64,000 nt of DNA from Anisodus tanguticus (Eukaryota > Streptophyta > Magnoliopsida > Solanales > Solanaceae): contig CM067544.1 of the NCBI GenBank assembly GCA_034509755.1, positions 17,479,001-17,543,000 of the forward strand. The letters are read 5' to 3'. The translations under genes were made by a program, and so were the position numbers. Shown in pieces: positions 1 through 11,317 of this stretch (within the stretch, counting starts at the first letter, position 1; each line of letters opens with the position of its first letter). Below the pieces are notes generated by a model, which was not told where the DNA came from, did not search any database, and worked only from the letters and a program-made list of their open reading frames with translations.

Positions 1-504
1 TTCAAAAAGAGTATTCACTTACCAAAGTAAGATATAATTAACTTGGCCTTAATAAGTGTTACTAGATCTCAATACCTATTTAATTAGGAATAGTTTAGTC
101 AAATTACTTATTTTTATCTAGAAATTAGTATTTTTCTTAAAAGGTGTGTAAATGACCAAGTAAACACCTTTTTGAACCGGAGGATGTAATGTTTTTGGTC
201 CCTAAGTTTTTTATAAGTTCTGCCTATGTATTACAAAATTCACAGAATATGTATCAAAAAATCTGTTCAAACTTCAGTAAGTAAAACGAATTATGATTTA
301 AAACCCACAAATTAGAAATTCTTACTCCGGCTCTGATTATATATGTTGATGTAGTGTTCATATCAACAGACGTAGTATGTATGCCAAGGTAGTCAATCGA
401 ACACTCTTCAATAAAAAAATATATTATATTATAGATCAAATGTTACTTTTCATACATATACACTAAATTTTAAAAATATCTTTGAACACCCTTATTAAAA
501 TTCC
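1..504. other. AT-rich stretch with no recognised feature
   Basis: No coding exon, terminal repeat or RNA gene was recognised. Short open frames here have low-complexity AT-rich composition. Confidence 0.5.
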
Positions 505-1004
505 AAAGGTTGAAATAGTGTGGAATAGAGTTGCCATGCCAAAGCATAAATTCATACTGTAGCTGGCAACTCTTGAAAGATTACTCACACAGAAGAGGCT
601 GATAGAGATTGGAATAGGTAGTAAAGATACCTGTTTTATGTGTACTACTGGTGCTGAGGAGGATGTAACTCACTTATTCATTACTTGTCCATGGATCAGG
701 AAAGTATGAGCTGAAATTCAAGGGTGTTTGGGAATGACAATTCAGCATAGGGGGGTCTCTGAACATTTGTTTATCATCAAGCTCAAGCACTGGAATAGGT
801 TCAAGAAAGAGGTCATAGGTGCCATCTATGGTGCAGTGATATATCACACCTGGATAGCTCGAAACAACAAGATTTTTCAAGGGACGAGTGTAGCAGTTTT
901 GTAGTACAACAGATTAAACTTGTAATTAGAGAAATGATAGATATATTTAGTAATTACAAAAGAGGTAGAAAAAATAGTAATTTCATACAAGCTGTTTGTA
1001 ATTA
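505..1004 (+). pseudogene. LINE ORF2 remnant: C-terminal reverse-transcriptase zinc-binding (zf-RVT) region
   Basis: The plus-strand translation from about 518 gives the signature of the zinc-binding region that ends plant non-LTR reverse transcriptases: a KHKFIL segment, then LTQKRL, then CFMC, then THLFITCPW, then a tail with YHTWIARNN. The frame is broken by TAG at 560-562, where the family normally has a tryptophan, by TGA at 707-709, and by a frameshift near 885-895. After the shift the C-terminal tail continues to a stop near 1004. The rest of the RT and the endonuclease are absent, so this is a 5'-truncated, dead LINE. What follows (to ~1190) is probably its 3' UTR, but no poly-A or target-site duplication was seen. 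It is an inert repeat with no expected function. Confidence 0.8.
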
Positions 1005-1371
1005 GTTCACCCGGAGGTCTGTTAGTCCTTATCGCCCTTCATAGAAGGTGGTTAAGACTATAGATGCTCTCTTAGATGTATCGCTTTATTTTGTTGGTAT
1101 AGTAATATTTCACGGTTTATTGCCAAAAAAGATTTCTGAGTTCGCCACGTATATCATACCAATTTTAATTAAACCAAATTACCGCTAAAAAAGAAGGGTT
1201 ATATGGCAGCAAATTAAAGGCCAAACCCATCGTCATCCACCTGTAATCTTCTAGATTTATCACTTGAACACCTCAAGTAACGTTTGTTCCATCTAGACAT
1301 TTCATGTGGGTCTCCGTTGTGTCATTTAAACACTTTTCGAACAATCAATTAAATATGTAAAATGTGTGTAA

Positions 1372-1392
1372 CCCCCCCCCCCCCCCCCCCCC
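1372..1392 (+). repeat. Poly-C homopolymer (21 nt)
   Basis: An uninterrupted C run at the inner end of the left inverted repeat. The matching place in the right arm has only about five G/C, so the run has expanded or its length is a sequencing estimate. Confidence 0.9.
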
Positions 1393-1464
1393 ACCCCGAT
1401 GACGTGACAAAATGACAAATTAAATTAGGATATGTGACGTTCAACATACCCAGTGAAATCACAC

Positions 1465-1555
1465 ACCGTGGGTGGGGAGGGTAGAGTGTACACATACCTT
1501 ACATCCACCTTCGTAGGTAGAGCGGCTGTTTCCGGAGACCCTCGGCTCAAGATAA
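1465..1555 (+). mobile_element. Au/SolS-type SINE fragment
   Basis: The order GGGTAGAGTGTACAC, ACCTTACATCCACC, GTAGAGCGGCTGTTTCC and GACCCTCGGCTCAAGA follows the body and 3' end of the Au/SolS-type plant SINEs, which are abundant in Solanaceae. The 5' tRNA-like head is not evident and no TSD was found. It lies inside the long-TIR element, so it was either captured or inserted there later. Confidence 0.65.
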
Positions 1556-3272
1556 AGCATAATCATAAGCAAGGCAATCAAAACAAAGCAAGAGTAAAGC
1601 AAGAGAAACGGTCAGACTCAGATAAGGAATTAAAGCAGTATAAAGTGCATTCGAATAAAAGGGAGCAGTAGCTAACACAACTAAAATAAGCTAAACAAAA
1701 TACACTAAAGAACACATAGTATCATAAATCAAACTACAGTGGATTGTAAAGCAATAATGTGCCTATAGGTGTGATAGGCTAATCGGGTCTATAGTAATAA
1801 CACTACAACTATCAATTTGTAAGCATAAGTAGGACTACGCTCGATTACATACTACTCTTCTGTTAAAGCTAGTTAATGAATAAAACTAGCCAAGTTGGTG
1901 TGAATGAGAAATGGAAGGCAACCTTTCCGAACAGTCACCAACCTATTCCGAAGAGGCACCTTCAAGGCTATATAAACTAAGGCAATGCCTCATTTTAAAG
2001 ATACCAAAACCAAAAATTTCGCATCCGAAATTCGCATTCTTTTTTCACAAATAAAACTATCGAGTCTTACCGTGTTTCGTTGCCAACTTTGAGTTCGTCG
2101 AAGTCGAAGGCGTTTGACGTACCGCTACTCTCGCGACGGTATATCCGTTTTATCCCGGGAGGAAGTAATCCATAACCTCGGGTACAATGGGGGATTAAAT
2201 TCCTTAAGGACACACAAGTGAATTCTGTGGTCTCGGATATTTTTACTTCGTATTATTTTTCCAGTTTCTGTTTTTTCTGGTTTTTTGTCTTTCCGTTTGG
2301 TTTCTGTTTTTCCTGATTTTTTGAACACAGGCACACAACATCTTCTACCCTAATTTATGTCCTCCACAACCCCTTATCTAAGGTCATGTCCTATGTAAGT
2401 TGCACCTGCGCCATATCCCGCCTAATCACCTCTCCTCAATACTTCTTCAACCTACATCTACCCCTCCTGAACCCGTCTAAGTTTGATTAAACAATAATAT
2501 AAAAAATAAATTATGAGAAAAAAATCAATATTTCAAAAAGAAAAGAAAACATGTTCTTGGTATTCTTCACTATCTTCATATGTGTTTTTGTTCTAACCAC
2601 GATTTTAATCTAAAATTTCAAAAGAAACTCTTCCAAATTTGTTATAACTTTAGCTAAAGATTCCCCACGAAGACCCGAAAACAACCCCAATATTAATTTC
2701 TCAAATTTTTCATCAAATCAAGTAACCATTTTTAAACCTTCAAGCTTTCTAAAGACCCCATTAATGGTGTTTAGACCCAATTAATTTGAAATAATCCAAA
2801 GAGACAAAATGGAGTTGCTAGATCTGAAACTCGAAAAAAAAGAAAAAAAATAAGATCGAGAATAATGGACTTTCGCTGGAAAATTATTTGAAAAATAAGA
2901 AGAATGAAGAAGAAGAAAAAAAGATGTTGTGGGGGCTTTTCACATGCCTTATTTCTATTAAATCGCGTAAGTTATCAAGTCAGTGAAAGTGTAAATGACA
3001 CATCAAAGGTCCACCTATAGTGTCTAGATGGAATAAATGTGACTTGAGATATCCAAGTGACAAATCTAGACCGTCACATATGACTAGCGATGAATTTGAC
3101 CCAAATTTAATGCAACATGCATGGGCCTACTACAATTACGACGATGTTCATTGCCTTTACGCATAGAGGCACTTTTTGTCCTTATTTGGGTAAAGCGTGA
3201 GAGAGCTTTCTAATTGCTTATTCATGTAATTAGCCAATAAATACTACAAATGTATTTCTTTCATATGTTATA

Positions 3273-3524
3273 CTCCCTCCGGCCGAAATTACTGGTAACA
3301 TTTTCTTTTTTTTGAGTTAAATTACATAAATTTTAACTGATATTTTAAGATATATTTTTTCGCCTTACTAATATGAGAAAAAATTGCATCCTATAATAAT
3401 TTTTGTATAGTTTTTGATCTCTAAATTTAATTTTAAAATATTAAATTAATCTAATCCATTTTAATTTTAAAAAAGTTAAATTAACTCTTGAAAACCGAAT
3501 TATGACTAGTATTTTGGGAGGGAG
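3273..3524. mobile_element. Stowaway-type MITE
   Basis: The segment begins CTCCCTCCGGCC directly after a TA and ends with GGGAGGGAG, the complement of the Stowaway terminus. Length is about 252 bp, very AT-rich inside, with no coding capacity. The terminal repeats pair imperfectly over about 25 bp. Tc1/mariner transposases mobilise such elements in trans. Confidence 0.8.
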
Positions 3525-4108
3525 AAAATAGTAATCAATTACGTAATGGCATTTGCTATGACGATTCCCTAAGTTAGCGGAGTTTGATTCAATTAGGGGT
3601 ATTTAAATTAGGCCATGCAAATAATGTTCAAAATTTGTTCTGGACATATATTTATTGACAGATCAATTTAGATAAAATCCAGAGTTAAATCTTAAATATT
3701 TTGCTGTGAAAATCTTTTGTAGCCAATTAGTATATTAAACTAAAACGAGAACAATTTATTCCTTTTGTTCAGAGATATAGTTTTGACCATCTATTTTTTG
3801 TCATACTTGGAAAGCCAGTTGCCACAACTCGTAGTGGTCCACCAAATATTTTAGCCATGGGACAACTGAATTGACGATGATGTTTATATAATTGCACTTT
3901 TTTCATCAGCAATACCAAGTCCAAGACTTAATGGATGATTTTGATATTAACGTGAAACTATTAAAGCCTAAACCACTCATTAATTCTTCCCTTTGCTTTT
4001 TTTCCCCCAAGCATTAATTTGATTCGAATCTAGGTGACACAATTAACATTGTATCCATGCGATATCATTACTAGATAGTTTTATTATTCTGACCAGTAAC
4101 TTCTTGAG
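3525..4108. other. Intergenic DNA, nothing recognised
   Basis: AT-rich sequence between the Stowaway MITE and copia element 1. No exon, RNA gene or repeat terminus was seen. Confidence 0.5.
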
Positions 4109-4113
4109 AATAG

Positions 4114-5289
4114 TGTTGGATATGCAAAGCGATACAGGAAATAAATAAATATTACAAGTGTTCAAAGGATAAACGAACAAGTCAATGTTCAGAACTGCCG
4201 CAAGCTTGTTGAGTCTTGAATCTTGATAACCTGAAATCAAGAAACACTAAATCTGGATTGTTACAACTGTGTGCTGAATCGAGTGATGACACTCTGTCTT
4301 TAAGACAAGATTGCCCCGTATATATGTTTTACGTTAAACGGGCAATAGTCTCCCAAGATAAAACAACACTTTAATCAACACTACAAAGCAAATAGGTTGA
4401 TTCTGACGAAGAAAACAAATACGAATCGACTTGCTGAAGAAATGGAAAAGGAAGGAAGGAAGATTTTCCTTTTTCGTCCCAACGTTACTACTCACGTTTT
4501 GGACTGTGTTTTACTCTTCTGTTTGTCTCTGTGTATATATTTCTGTCTCATTTTTCTATATCATACAATTGAGCCAAAAGACATCAATATATAACATAAG
4601 GGGAGACCTCTTAACTGCCAAGACATGGTTGTTAATGATCATTGAATGAGGGAATTAAACAACCAAATAATGGTTGTTTATAGCCATTGAAGGAGGGTGT
4701 AATTCAGCCAAGTAATGGCTGTTAATGGAGGGAGTTAATCAGCCAAGTAATGGTTGGTTAATGCACAATAACGCCCCCAAAAATCAACTCCAACGGTAGG
4801 CAGAAACTTTCTGCCTTCCGTTATTCCCAAATTCAACATTCCAGAAACTCTAGGGACCAAACTATAAATATTAAACAATTTGGGGTCCAAAGAGATAATA
4901 CCAGAGCCCGAGCGCGGCGGCGCGCGTGTGGGCTTAGCCTTGAACCAAAGCACATCTAGATTCTCCCTCCTTTAAACAAATGGGATACCCCTTGGGGTCC
5001 AAAACCCTTAGCCAATTATGAGACTTATAAAGAGAGCAATTCTTCATTTTCCCACCGATGTGGTAGATTTGTCGCATACCATATTTTCATTCCTCAAACA
5101 CCTTACTTCGTGGACCAATATCTCTTTCATTTCTCAACGAAATTTGACGATTCTTGGCCCTACGGTCATCTACTCACTTAGTAGATTATGTACGTATGAA
5201 GAGATAAAGCCTCCAACATATGAACCCCTAGTGTTTAATTCATTAAATATGGGCGGACGCACCTACCCATCAAAGGCAAATTTCCAACA
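4114..5289 (-). repeat. 3' LTR of element 1 (LTR type A)
   Basis: Begins TGTTGGATATG and ends TTTCCAACA as written, so the LTR read on the minus strand is TGTTGGAAA...ATATCCAACA. About 4610-4760 holds a repeated module with the core CCAAGTAATGG at roughly 55-60 bp spacing, lying in the probable U3. Confidence 0.9.
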
Positions 5290-6019
5290 ATCCCCTCTTG
5301 AAAGAGATTTTGGCGCACGCACATGGTGCCTACTTTCAAAGCAATCTTTCAAAGAAAAAGATATTGCATCGGGAGAGGTAGCTTCTGCTTTGAACCTCCC
5401 TAGTTGAATATCCACCGGACTTACTTACTGCGCGGTGAACGTGATGTCTTAAACCGTCAGTGTTTAGTGTAAGCCAAGACAATGATACCAACACAATAAC
5501 TCTCCTTATTCATTTTCATTATTATGGTTTTATCCGTTGTGGCCGTGGACACACTTGGATTATTAAGTGCGTTCATTTGAGGCGGCCTATCCTCGCACTT
5601 AAATAGGTGATTTCCTACAAGGTATCATGATATACCCCACTTCACAAGAGTTAGAAACCATTAAAAGTTTCCCCAACCTTAACCTCAACCGTTTGAGGAT
5701 CGTTAAAGGTTTGGAAGCTTAACCTTTACCCACCATGCAGGTAGCACTTTAATGTCTATCGCGGGAACAACTTTGGATTCATGTTTCCCTACGCCCTAAA
5801 ACGTCATCATCCGAAGTGTTCTTGCTTCCACCGAAGTGCTCAACCGAACCTTTTGCCCTTACCCCACACGGTTTTGGCAACGGATCGGATTCCTACTAGA
5901 TTCTTAGTTTTCCCATTGAACCAAATTCTTGGGATCTCCAATCGCATGGTTTTGAGAATTAAACTTGCAAGGATATTACCACCGGATCTCAAATACAAGA
6001 TCCGGTTCATATTGTTTGG

Positions 6020-8640
6020 GTTTTAAGCCCATTCCCCTAATGACAACAAGAGATCGCGAAATCCAACCGTGCCATAACAATAGAAGTCGGTTGCCTTACT
6101 TGATCTCATATATATATACGAGTAGTCCCTTAGTTAAAAGATAAAGTCATATCTCATCTATGGTCCGCTATATCCTTTGATTAGTAATCAAGGAAGTGAC
6201 ACCCGTGATGATCAACAATTTCATACAAGTTCTTGGCCACAACATGTCATATCTCTTAATTCCTATAATCCAATTTCGTATTTCAATCCTAATAGATATG
6301 TCCAATAACCAACGACACCGTCATCCATGTCCTTATATCTTTTTTAAAGCCGACCCACTTGTTTGTCCGAAAATCCCCAGCCACATCCATGTATAACTCA
6401 GATTTCAGCCCGAGCGGTGGTTATTTTTGCCATTGTTTTTGGTGTTGTTTTGTTTCTAATTTTTGGTGAAGGCACGGGTTTAAATTGGGTCCCAATAAGA
6501 GACGTCCTCTAAGGAGTCGTGAAGTTACTCAACTTCTTTCATGCTTTGTATAAAGTGATAAACTCCGATTCCATCATGAATCGGCCGTCCTCTAAGGAGT
6601 CGTGAAGACTCAACTGCAAGTTTGCTTAGAGGATTTTTCAAGATCCACCATACACATTTACTTGTGGCTTTGGTGTTCTTCATATCTGATGTCCATTTTG
6701 CATCACTGTGTTCTCCCAGAACCGCTGGACCTCCAGAATACTATAATCCGTAGATAAGCGAATATTTTAGATATCATCATATCCGACTTAACTCCTTCTA
6801 CCGATCATTTATTAAAATTATCAGTTGAACTAACATCAATGAACCTTAGTTCAACTGATCTACTTTGTAGGCCGATACTAGGTCCGTTGTAGTGTATAAC
6901 ATACATTGAACTACATGTGACATGCGCATATCGCTCTTTGTATATGGGTGCACCATGATTTCAATCAGTTATATGATTCATATCCATTGGTGGTTTCAAC
7001 GAGACTGTCAACTATCTCACAACTGAGTTTGAAGTTAGACCGGTCCGTTAGATGTCTTAGAAATCCAATTCCTAAGATGTCATTTGTAATACCCATATAT
7101 TTTGTTTCAATATAACTTCCACTCTCAGATTGTTGGTTTTCCAACTGTTGGCTTTCTAACTTCAGAGTCAATATTTTTGTGGTCAGATTCATTATTTCTG
7201 TTTTATCATAAACTTCCAGGACCAAAATGTAAACATTTCAGGGACCAAAATGTAAACATTTCAGGGACCAAAATGTAAACATTTCAGGGACCAAAATGAA
7301 AGTTCAGGAAGAAGCCCAATAGTCCAGCAAACCAACTCTGATTCTCTCCTTCCAACTCTCCGGTTAGGAAGGTTGTTTCAACATCCATGCCATGCAAGAC
7401 TGCAATGGCCCTGGATGTTAAGCTATTCATAGGGAAGCACAAGTACAAGTAGCCGAGGCCTTATACTCATCAGTATATCCATCTACTTTGTACTCACTTT
7501 TGAGTATCCACTTTTACAACCCAAAGTTTCTTTTCCCGGAGGAAGATCAACAATTACACAAGTATGGTTATATATGATGGAATCTATTTCTCTCTTTAGC
7601 TTCTTTCCAAAGCAGCGCTTTTGAAGATGACAATTCTTTGTTAATTATCTATGGTTCGTTCTCAACCATACAAGCTTAGAAGGCCTGGAACAAGTCTTTG
7701 TCCCCTATTTGCTCCGTCTCGGTTCAACATCTAGAATCCCTGAGTTCTGTAGATCTGGAATATTAAGTTCCGGATATATAACAACTTCTGAGTCCTGTAG
7801 ATATGAAACGTCTAGTTCCGGACAGTCAGGCCCTCGCGGGTTCTTGTTAACCTCGAGTAATTACTTCTTTTTTCTTCTCAAGGAAAGTTACCCTCAAGGA
7901 ATTCATCATTCTTTGACACCAAGAGGCGATAAGCACTACTGTTATTTGCAGATCCAATGGAAATGCAATTTACAGTCTTAGGTCCAACTTTACATATTTC
8001 GATATTCCAACTTCCACCAAGCCACCCCACATCACAACATTTGTATGTGGGATCCTTTCCATGTTTCACACGGAGGGTTATCATTATCCTTATGCGGAGT
8101 TCTATTGAGAATCACATTAGTGGTAAGGATTGCCTTGCCCCACATAATTTGGGCGTACGGCTTTGCGCTTGGCTAACACCGTTAGACTGAGGTGAGTAAT
8201 GATCAGTCGTTTGATGAACGATGCTTCACATTCTCCCCCTCCTATCACTACGAATTCATCAATCCGTAGGCTTAGTTGATTTTCAACTTCTGCTTTGTAG
8301 CGCTTATTCGCTTCAACAACTTCATCTTTGCTTTTCAACACACAAAGGATGCAATACGTTGTACCATCATCAATGAAGGTCACAAAGTACTTGTCTCCCC
8401 CTCTATTTTGTACAAACTTCAAATCACCTATGTAGGTGTGACTAAGTTCTAGAGGAGCGGTGCTTCTTTCGCTATTCCTTTGACAGAACTTGGAAAGGTG
8501 ATTTTCCCTCTTCGCCTACCTCACATTCATTTTGAGGGTATATGTCGACAGAAGGCAACAATCTCAACTTCGTTAGCTTTTGAATGACTTTCTATTTAAC
8601 GTGTCTTAATCTATGATGGCATAGATGCACGGATTACAAA
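6020..8640 (-). pseudogene. Element 1 pol remnant (integrase, RT ends, RNase H), RT core lost
   Basis: On the minus strand, 8422-8117 retains the start of the integrase core (YFVTFIDDGT, then YKAEVENQL). 8084-7878 retains the integrase C-terminal part with KVGPKTVNCISIG. A bridging stretch (to ~7420) corresponds to the N-terminal RT region, 7225-6965 to the RT end after the catalytic core (GITNDILGIG), and about 6900-6020 to the RNase H region, which ends near the complement of GGGCTTAAAACCCA. Between 7420 and 7210 the part that should carry the YxDD active site is missing and replaced by unrelated DNA. Frameshifts and stops are frequent. The domain order identifies Ty1/copia; no enzyme can be made. 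Confidence 0.8.
7217..7307. repeat. 23-bp minisatellite, about 3.9 copies
   Basis: The unit runs CAGGGACCAAAATG then TAAACATTT. Copies lie at 7217-7238, 7239-7261, 7262-7284, with a partial copy after that. Elements 2 and 3 have fewer copies at the same place, so the array expanded in this copy. Confidence 0.9.
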
Positions 8641-9539
8641 TATATCATTCATTTGGCTACAGACATACTGTATCACTCTTATTTATTACAGACCTGTTGG
8701 ACTAGTCTCAAACCAGCTTGACCAACAGTGTCTCTTAAACTAAGTTTGGGGCATGTATCACTTCATCTGAGAGTGATTCCATTCCATGAAGTCCTATTGA
8801 GGACAACCTCTCCAACCCCTTCTACTTTAGAGGTGGCGTTGCTTCACATGAACAACCTCTTGCCCGTGGTTAGGGCGTAACCGGATCATATGTGATCTGG
8901 ATACTCTGGCCCACTCTGGTTGCTTTGGCAGACTGAGTGTCCAATTTCTTTTCTTCCTTTCTTTAGTCATTCAGGTCATTTAAGACCTGGAAACTCTGGC
9001 CCACCACACTAGGTGTCCATTACTTTTCCTATGAAATGAATTCTGGCCCCACTCCGGTCGCCCGTAGGCTTTGTATGACTGAGTGTCCAATATCATCCTA
9101 TCAAAGGAATTTTGGCCCCACTCCGGTCGCCGGAAGCTTTGTATGACTGAGTGTCCAATATCATCCTATGAAGGATCTTCTGCCAAATAGTGTGACAGGC
9201 TCAACGTCTTTAGCTTTTAGTTTTCTTCCCTTATGATTGGTGCCTAGACAATTCTTGGCGCTTACTTAAGAGTGGTAACAGTTTTCGCACAGTCAGTGGA
9301 TCTTTCTCCATCGTATGTGCGAACATACTTTACACACTTTTAATAATTACACTTAAAAGAACGGATCTTTTTAAGTCGTTTACAAAATCCAATCTTTAAA
9401 CGGGAAGGAAGAAGAGATTAAACTTCTGATTTTAAAGCGTAAGGAATATAAATTATTTCGTGAAAACATTTTCATATTCCTCCTTACTTTAAGTCATTGT
9501 TAATCAGACATCATTTAATCTTATTCTTGACAAGGAAGG

Positions 9540-9995
9540 AAAATTACTTATCCCAATTTCAGATTCTGGCCCACTTCAATCACTTCATCGGATTGAGTGT
9601 TCATATCCTCCTTACCATAATTCGGATCCTTTGTCTGGGACAAATATATGCCTTCTTTTACAAAATAGAACCACATCTTCAGCCTTCTCCTCTTGTCCCA
9701 GTAAACATCCCCAACCTCTCGTGGGTGCTTGTTCCCACCACTCTCAGGAGCGGTGACACCATGAACACGTTGACACTCTTCATGAACACGTTGACCTTTT
9801 TGACCGACATCATCACTAATCACAAGTCTCTTCTACCCTTATGGAAGAAGGAACTGAGAAGAAGGTATCAAATTACCATGTTCATATCGATCTATTATGC
9901 GCCTCTGCATCTAGCATTGGGTAGACCTCATACAATAAATGTCCTAGATTTCTTTTGTCACAACAATCTTTTTGATTATGGATCTACTACATCTT
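9540..9995 (-). pseudogene. Element 1 leader reading frame of unknown function (gag position)
   Basis: The minus-strand frame 9823-9548 contains ESGGNKHPRE, then DVYWDKRRRLKM, then LSQTKDPNYGKED. Near-identical blocks occur in element 2 (38860-38640) and element 3 (41872-42275) at the same place after the 5' LTR. No capsid or CCHC motif typical of copia gag was seen. It may be a replaced gag or a captured sequence; function unknown. Confidence 0.5.
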
Positions 9996-10113
9996 TCGAA
10001 CACTAATACAAATCTTGTCTATAAATTAGTCAATATTTTTCTCTTTCGAAACAACAAGATCTTATTTGTAACAAGTGGTTTTCTTGGTTGGTTAATTGGT
10101 CACATTTTATTCA

Positions 10114-11312
10114 TGAAATGGGTAAAGCGGTACGGGAAGTAAATAAATATTACAAGTGTTCGAAAGGATAAACGAATAAGCCAATGTTCAGAACTGCCGC
10201 AAGCTTGTTGAGTCTTGAATCTTGATAACCTGAAATCAAGAAACACTAAATCTGGATTGTTACAACTGTGTGCTGAGTCGAGTGATGACACTCTGTCTTT
10301 AAGACAAGATTGCCCCGTATATATGCTTTTACATTAAATGGGAATAGTCTCCCAAGATAAAACAACACTTTAATCAACACTACAAAGCAAATAGGTTGAT
10401 TCTGAAGAAGAAAACAAATACGAATCGACTTGCTGAAGAAATGGAAAAGAAGGAAGGAAGAGTTTTTTCTTTTCGTCCCAACGTTACTGGTCACGTTTTG
10501 GATTGTGTTTTACTCTTCTGTTTGTCTCTGTGTATATATTTCTATTTCATTTTTTTTGTATCACACAATTGAGCCAAAAGGCATCAATATATAGCATAAG
10601 GGGAGACCTCTCAACTGCCAAGATATGATTGTTAATGGTCATTGAATGAGGGAATTAAACAATCAAGTAATGATTGTTTATGTCCATTGAAGGAGGGTGT
10701 AATTCAGCCAAGTAATGGCTGTTAATGGAAGGAGTTAATCAGCCAAGTAATGGTTGGTTAATGCACAATAACGCCCCCAAAAATCAACTCCAACGGTAGG
10801 CAGAAACTTTCTGCCTTCCGTCGTTCTCAAATTCAACATTCCAGAAACTCCAGGGACCAAAATGTAAATATTAAATAATTTGGGGTCCAAAGAGAGGCCC
10901 AAGACCCACGACCTACGACCCGAGCCCGAGCGAGAGGGCGGCGGCGCACGGGTGGGCTTACCCTTAAACCCAAGCACACTAGGTCCTCCTTCCTTTAAAC
11001 ACATGGGATACCTCTTGGGGTCCCAAACCCTTAGCCAATTTTGAGACTTATAAAGAGAGCAATTCTTCCTTTTCCCACCAATGTGGTAGATTTTTCTCAC
11101 ACCACATTTCCATGCCTCAAACACCTTACTTTGTGGACCAATATCTCTTTCATTTCTCAACGAAATTTGACGATTCTTGGCCCTACGGTCATCTACTCAC
11201 TTAGTAGATTATGCACGTGTGAAGAGACAAAGCCTCCAACATGCGAAACCCTAGTGTTTAATTCATTAAATATAGGTGGACGCACCTCCCCATCAAAAAT
11301 AAATTTTCAACA
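10114..11312 (-). repeat. 5' LTR of element 1 (LTR type A)
   Basis: Homologous along its length to 4114-5289. It ends AAATTTTCAACA immediately before the TSD copy AATAG. The other terminus (TGAAATGGGTAAAGCGG) departs from the family's TGTTGGATATGTAAAGC in its outer bases, next to about 90 bp of extra sequence. Confidence 0.85.
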
Positions 11313-11317
11313 AATAG

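Larger units (their letters stand above)
1220..3105. mobile_element. Long terminal-inverted-repeat element (Mutator/foldback-like), non-autonomous
   Basis: About 175 bp at 1220-1395 reappears in inverted, diverged form at 2930-3105. The clearest paired blocks are the one around TTCCATCTAGACA (about 1288-1300), the flanking TCACTTG, CTCAAGT and TGTGTCATTT, and an outer CATCG block. A long TIR with no transposase inside fits a non-autonomous MULE or foldback element. The exact ends and the expected 9-bp duplication could not be fixed; the flanks share only an imperfect AAATTAA-type stretch. Inside are a poly-C tract, a SINE piece and otherwise unrecognised AT-rich DNA. Confidence 0.6.
4114..11312 (-). 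mobile_element. Ty1/copia-like element 1, non-autonomous, minus strand
   Basis: The element is bounded by LTRs at 4114-5289 (3' LTR) and 10114-11312 (5' LTR) and flanked by the direct duplication AATAG (4109-4113 and 11313-11317), so its boundaries are firm. The polypurine tract, complement of 5290-5299, reads AAGAGGGGAT. Internally, on the minus strand from the 5' LTR: a leader reading frame unlike known gag, a repeat-bearing spacer (about 8.65-9.5 kb), then integrase, RT and RNase H remnants in copia order. The RT core is replaced by unrelated DNA that includes a 23-bp minisatellite. At 10017-10113, about 90 bp not found in elements 2 and 3 replace the usual leader/LTR junction. It cannot encode its own replication proteins. 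Confidence 0.9.

Noticed and set aside
5018..5407. 129-codon plus-strand frame, with relatives at 11041-11439 and 34624-34881
   Set aside because: It lies within the type A LTR and runs past its end, opposite to the element's coding strand. Conservation follows from LTR homology, not coding.
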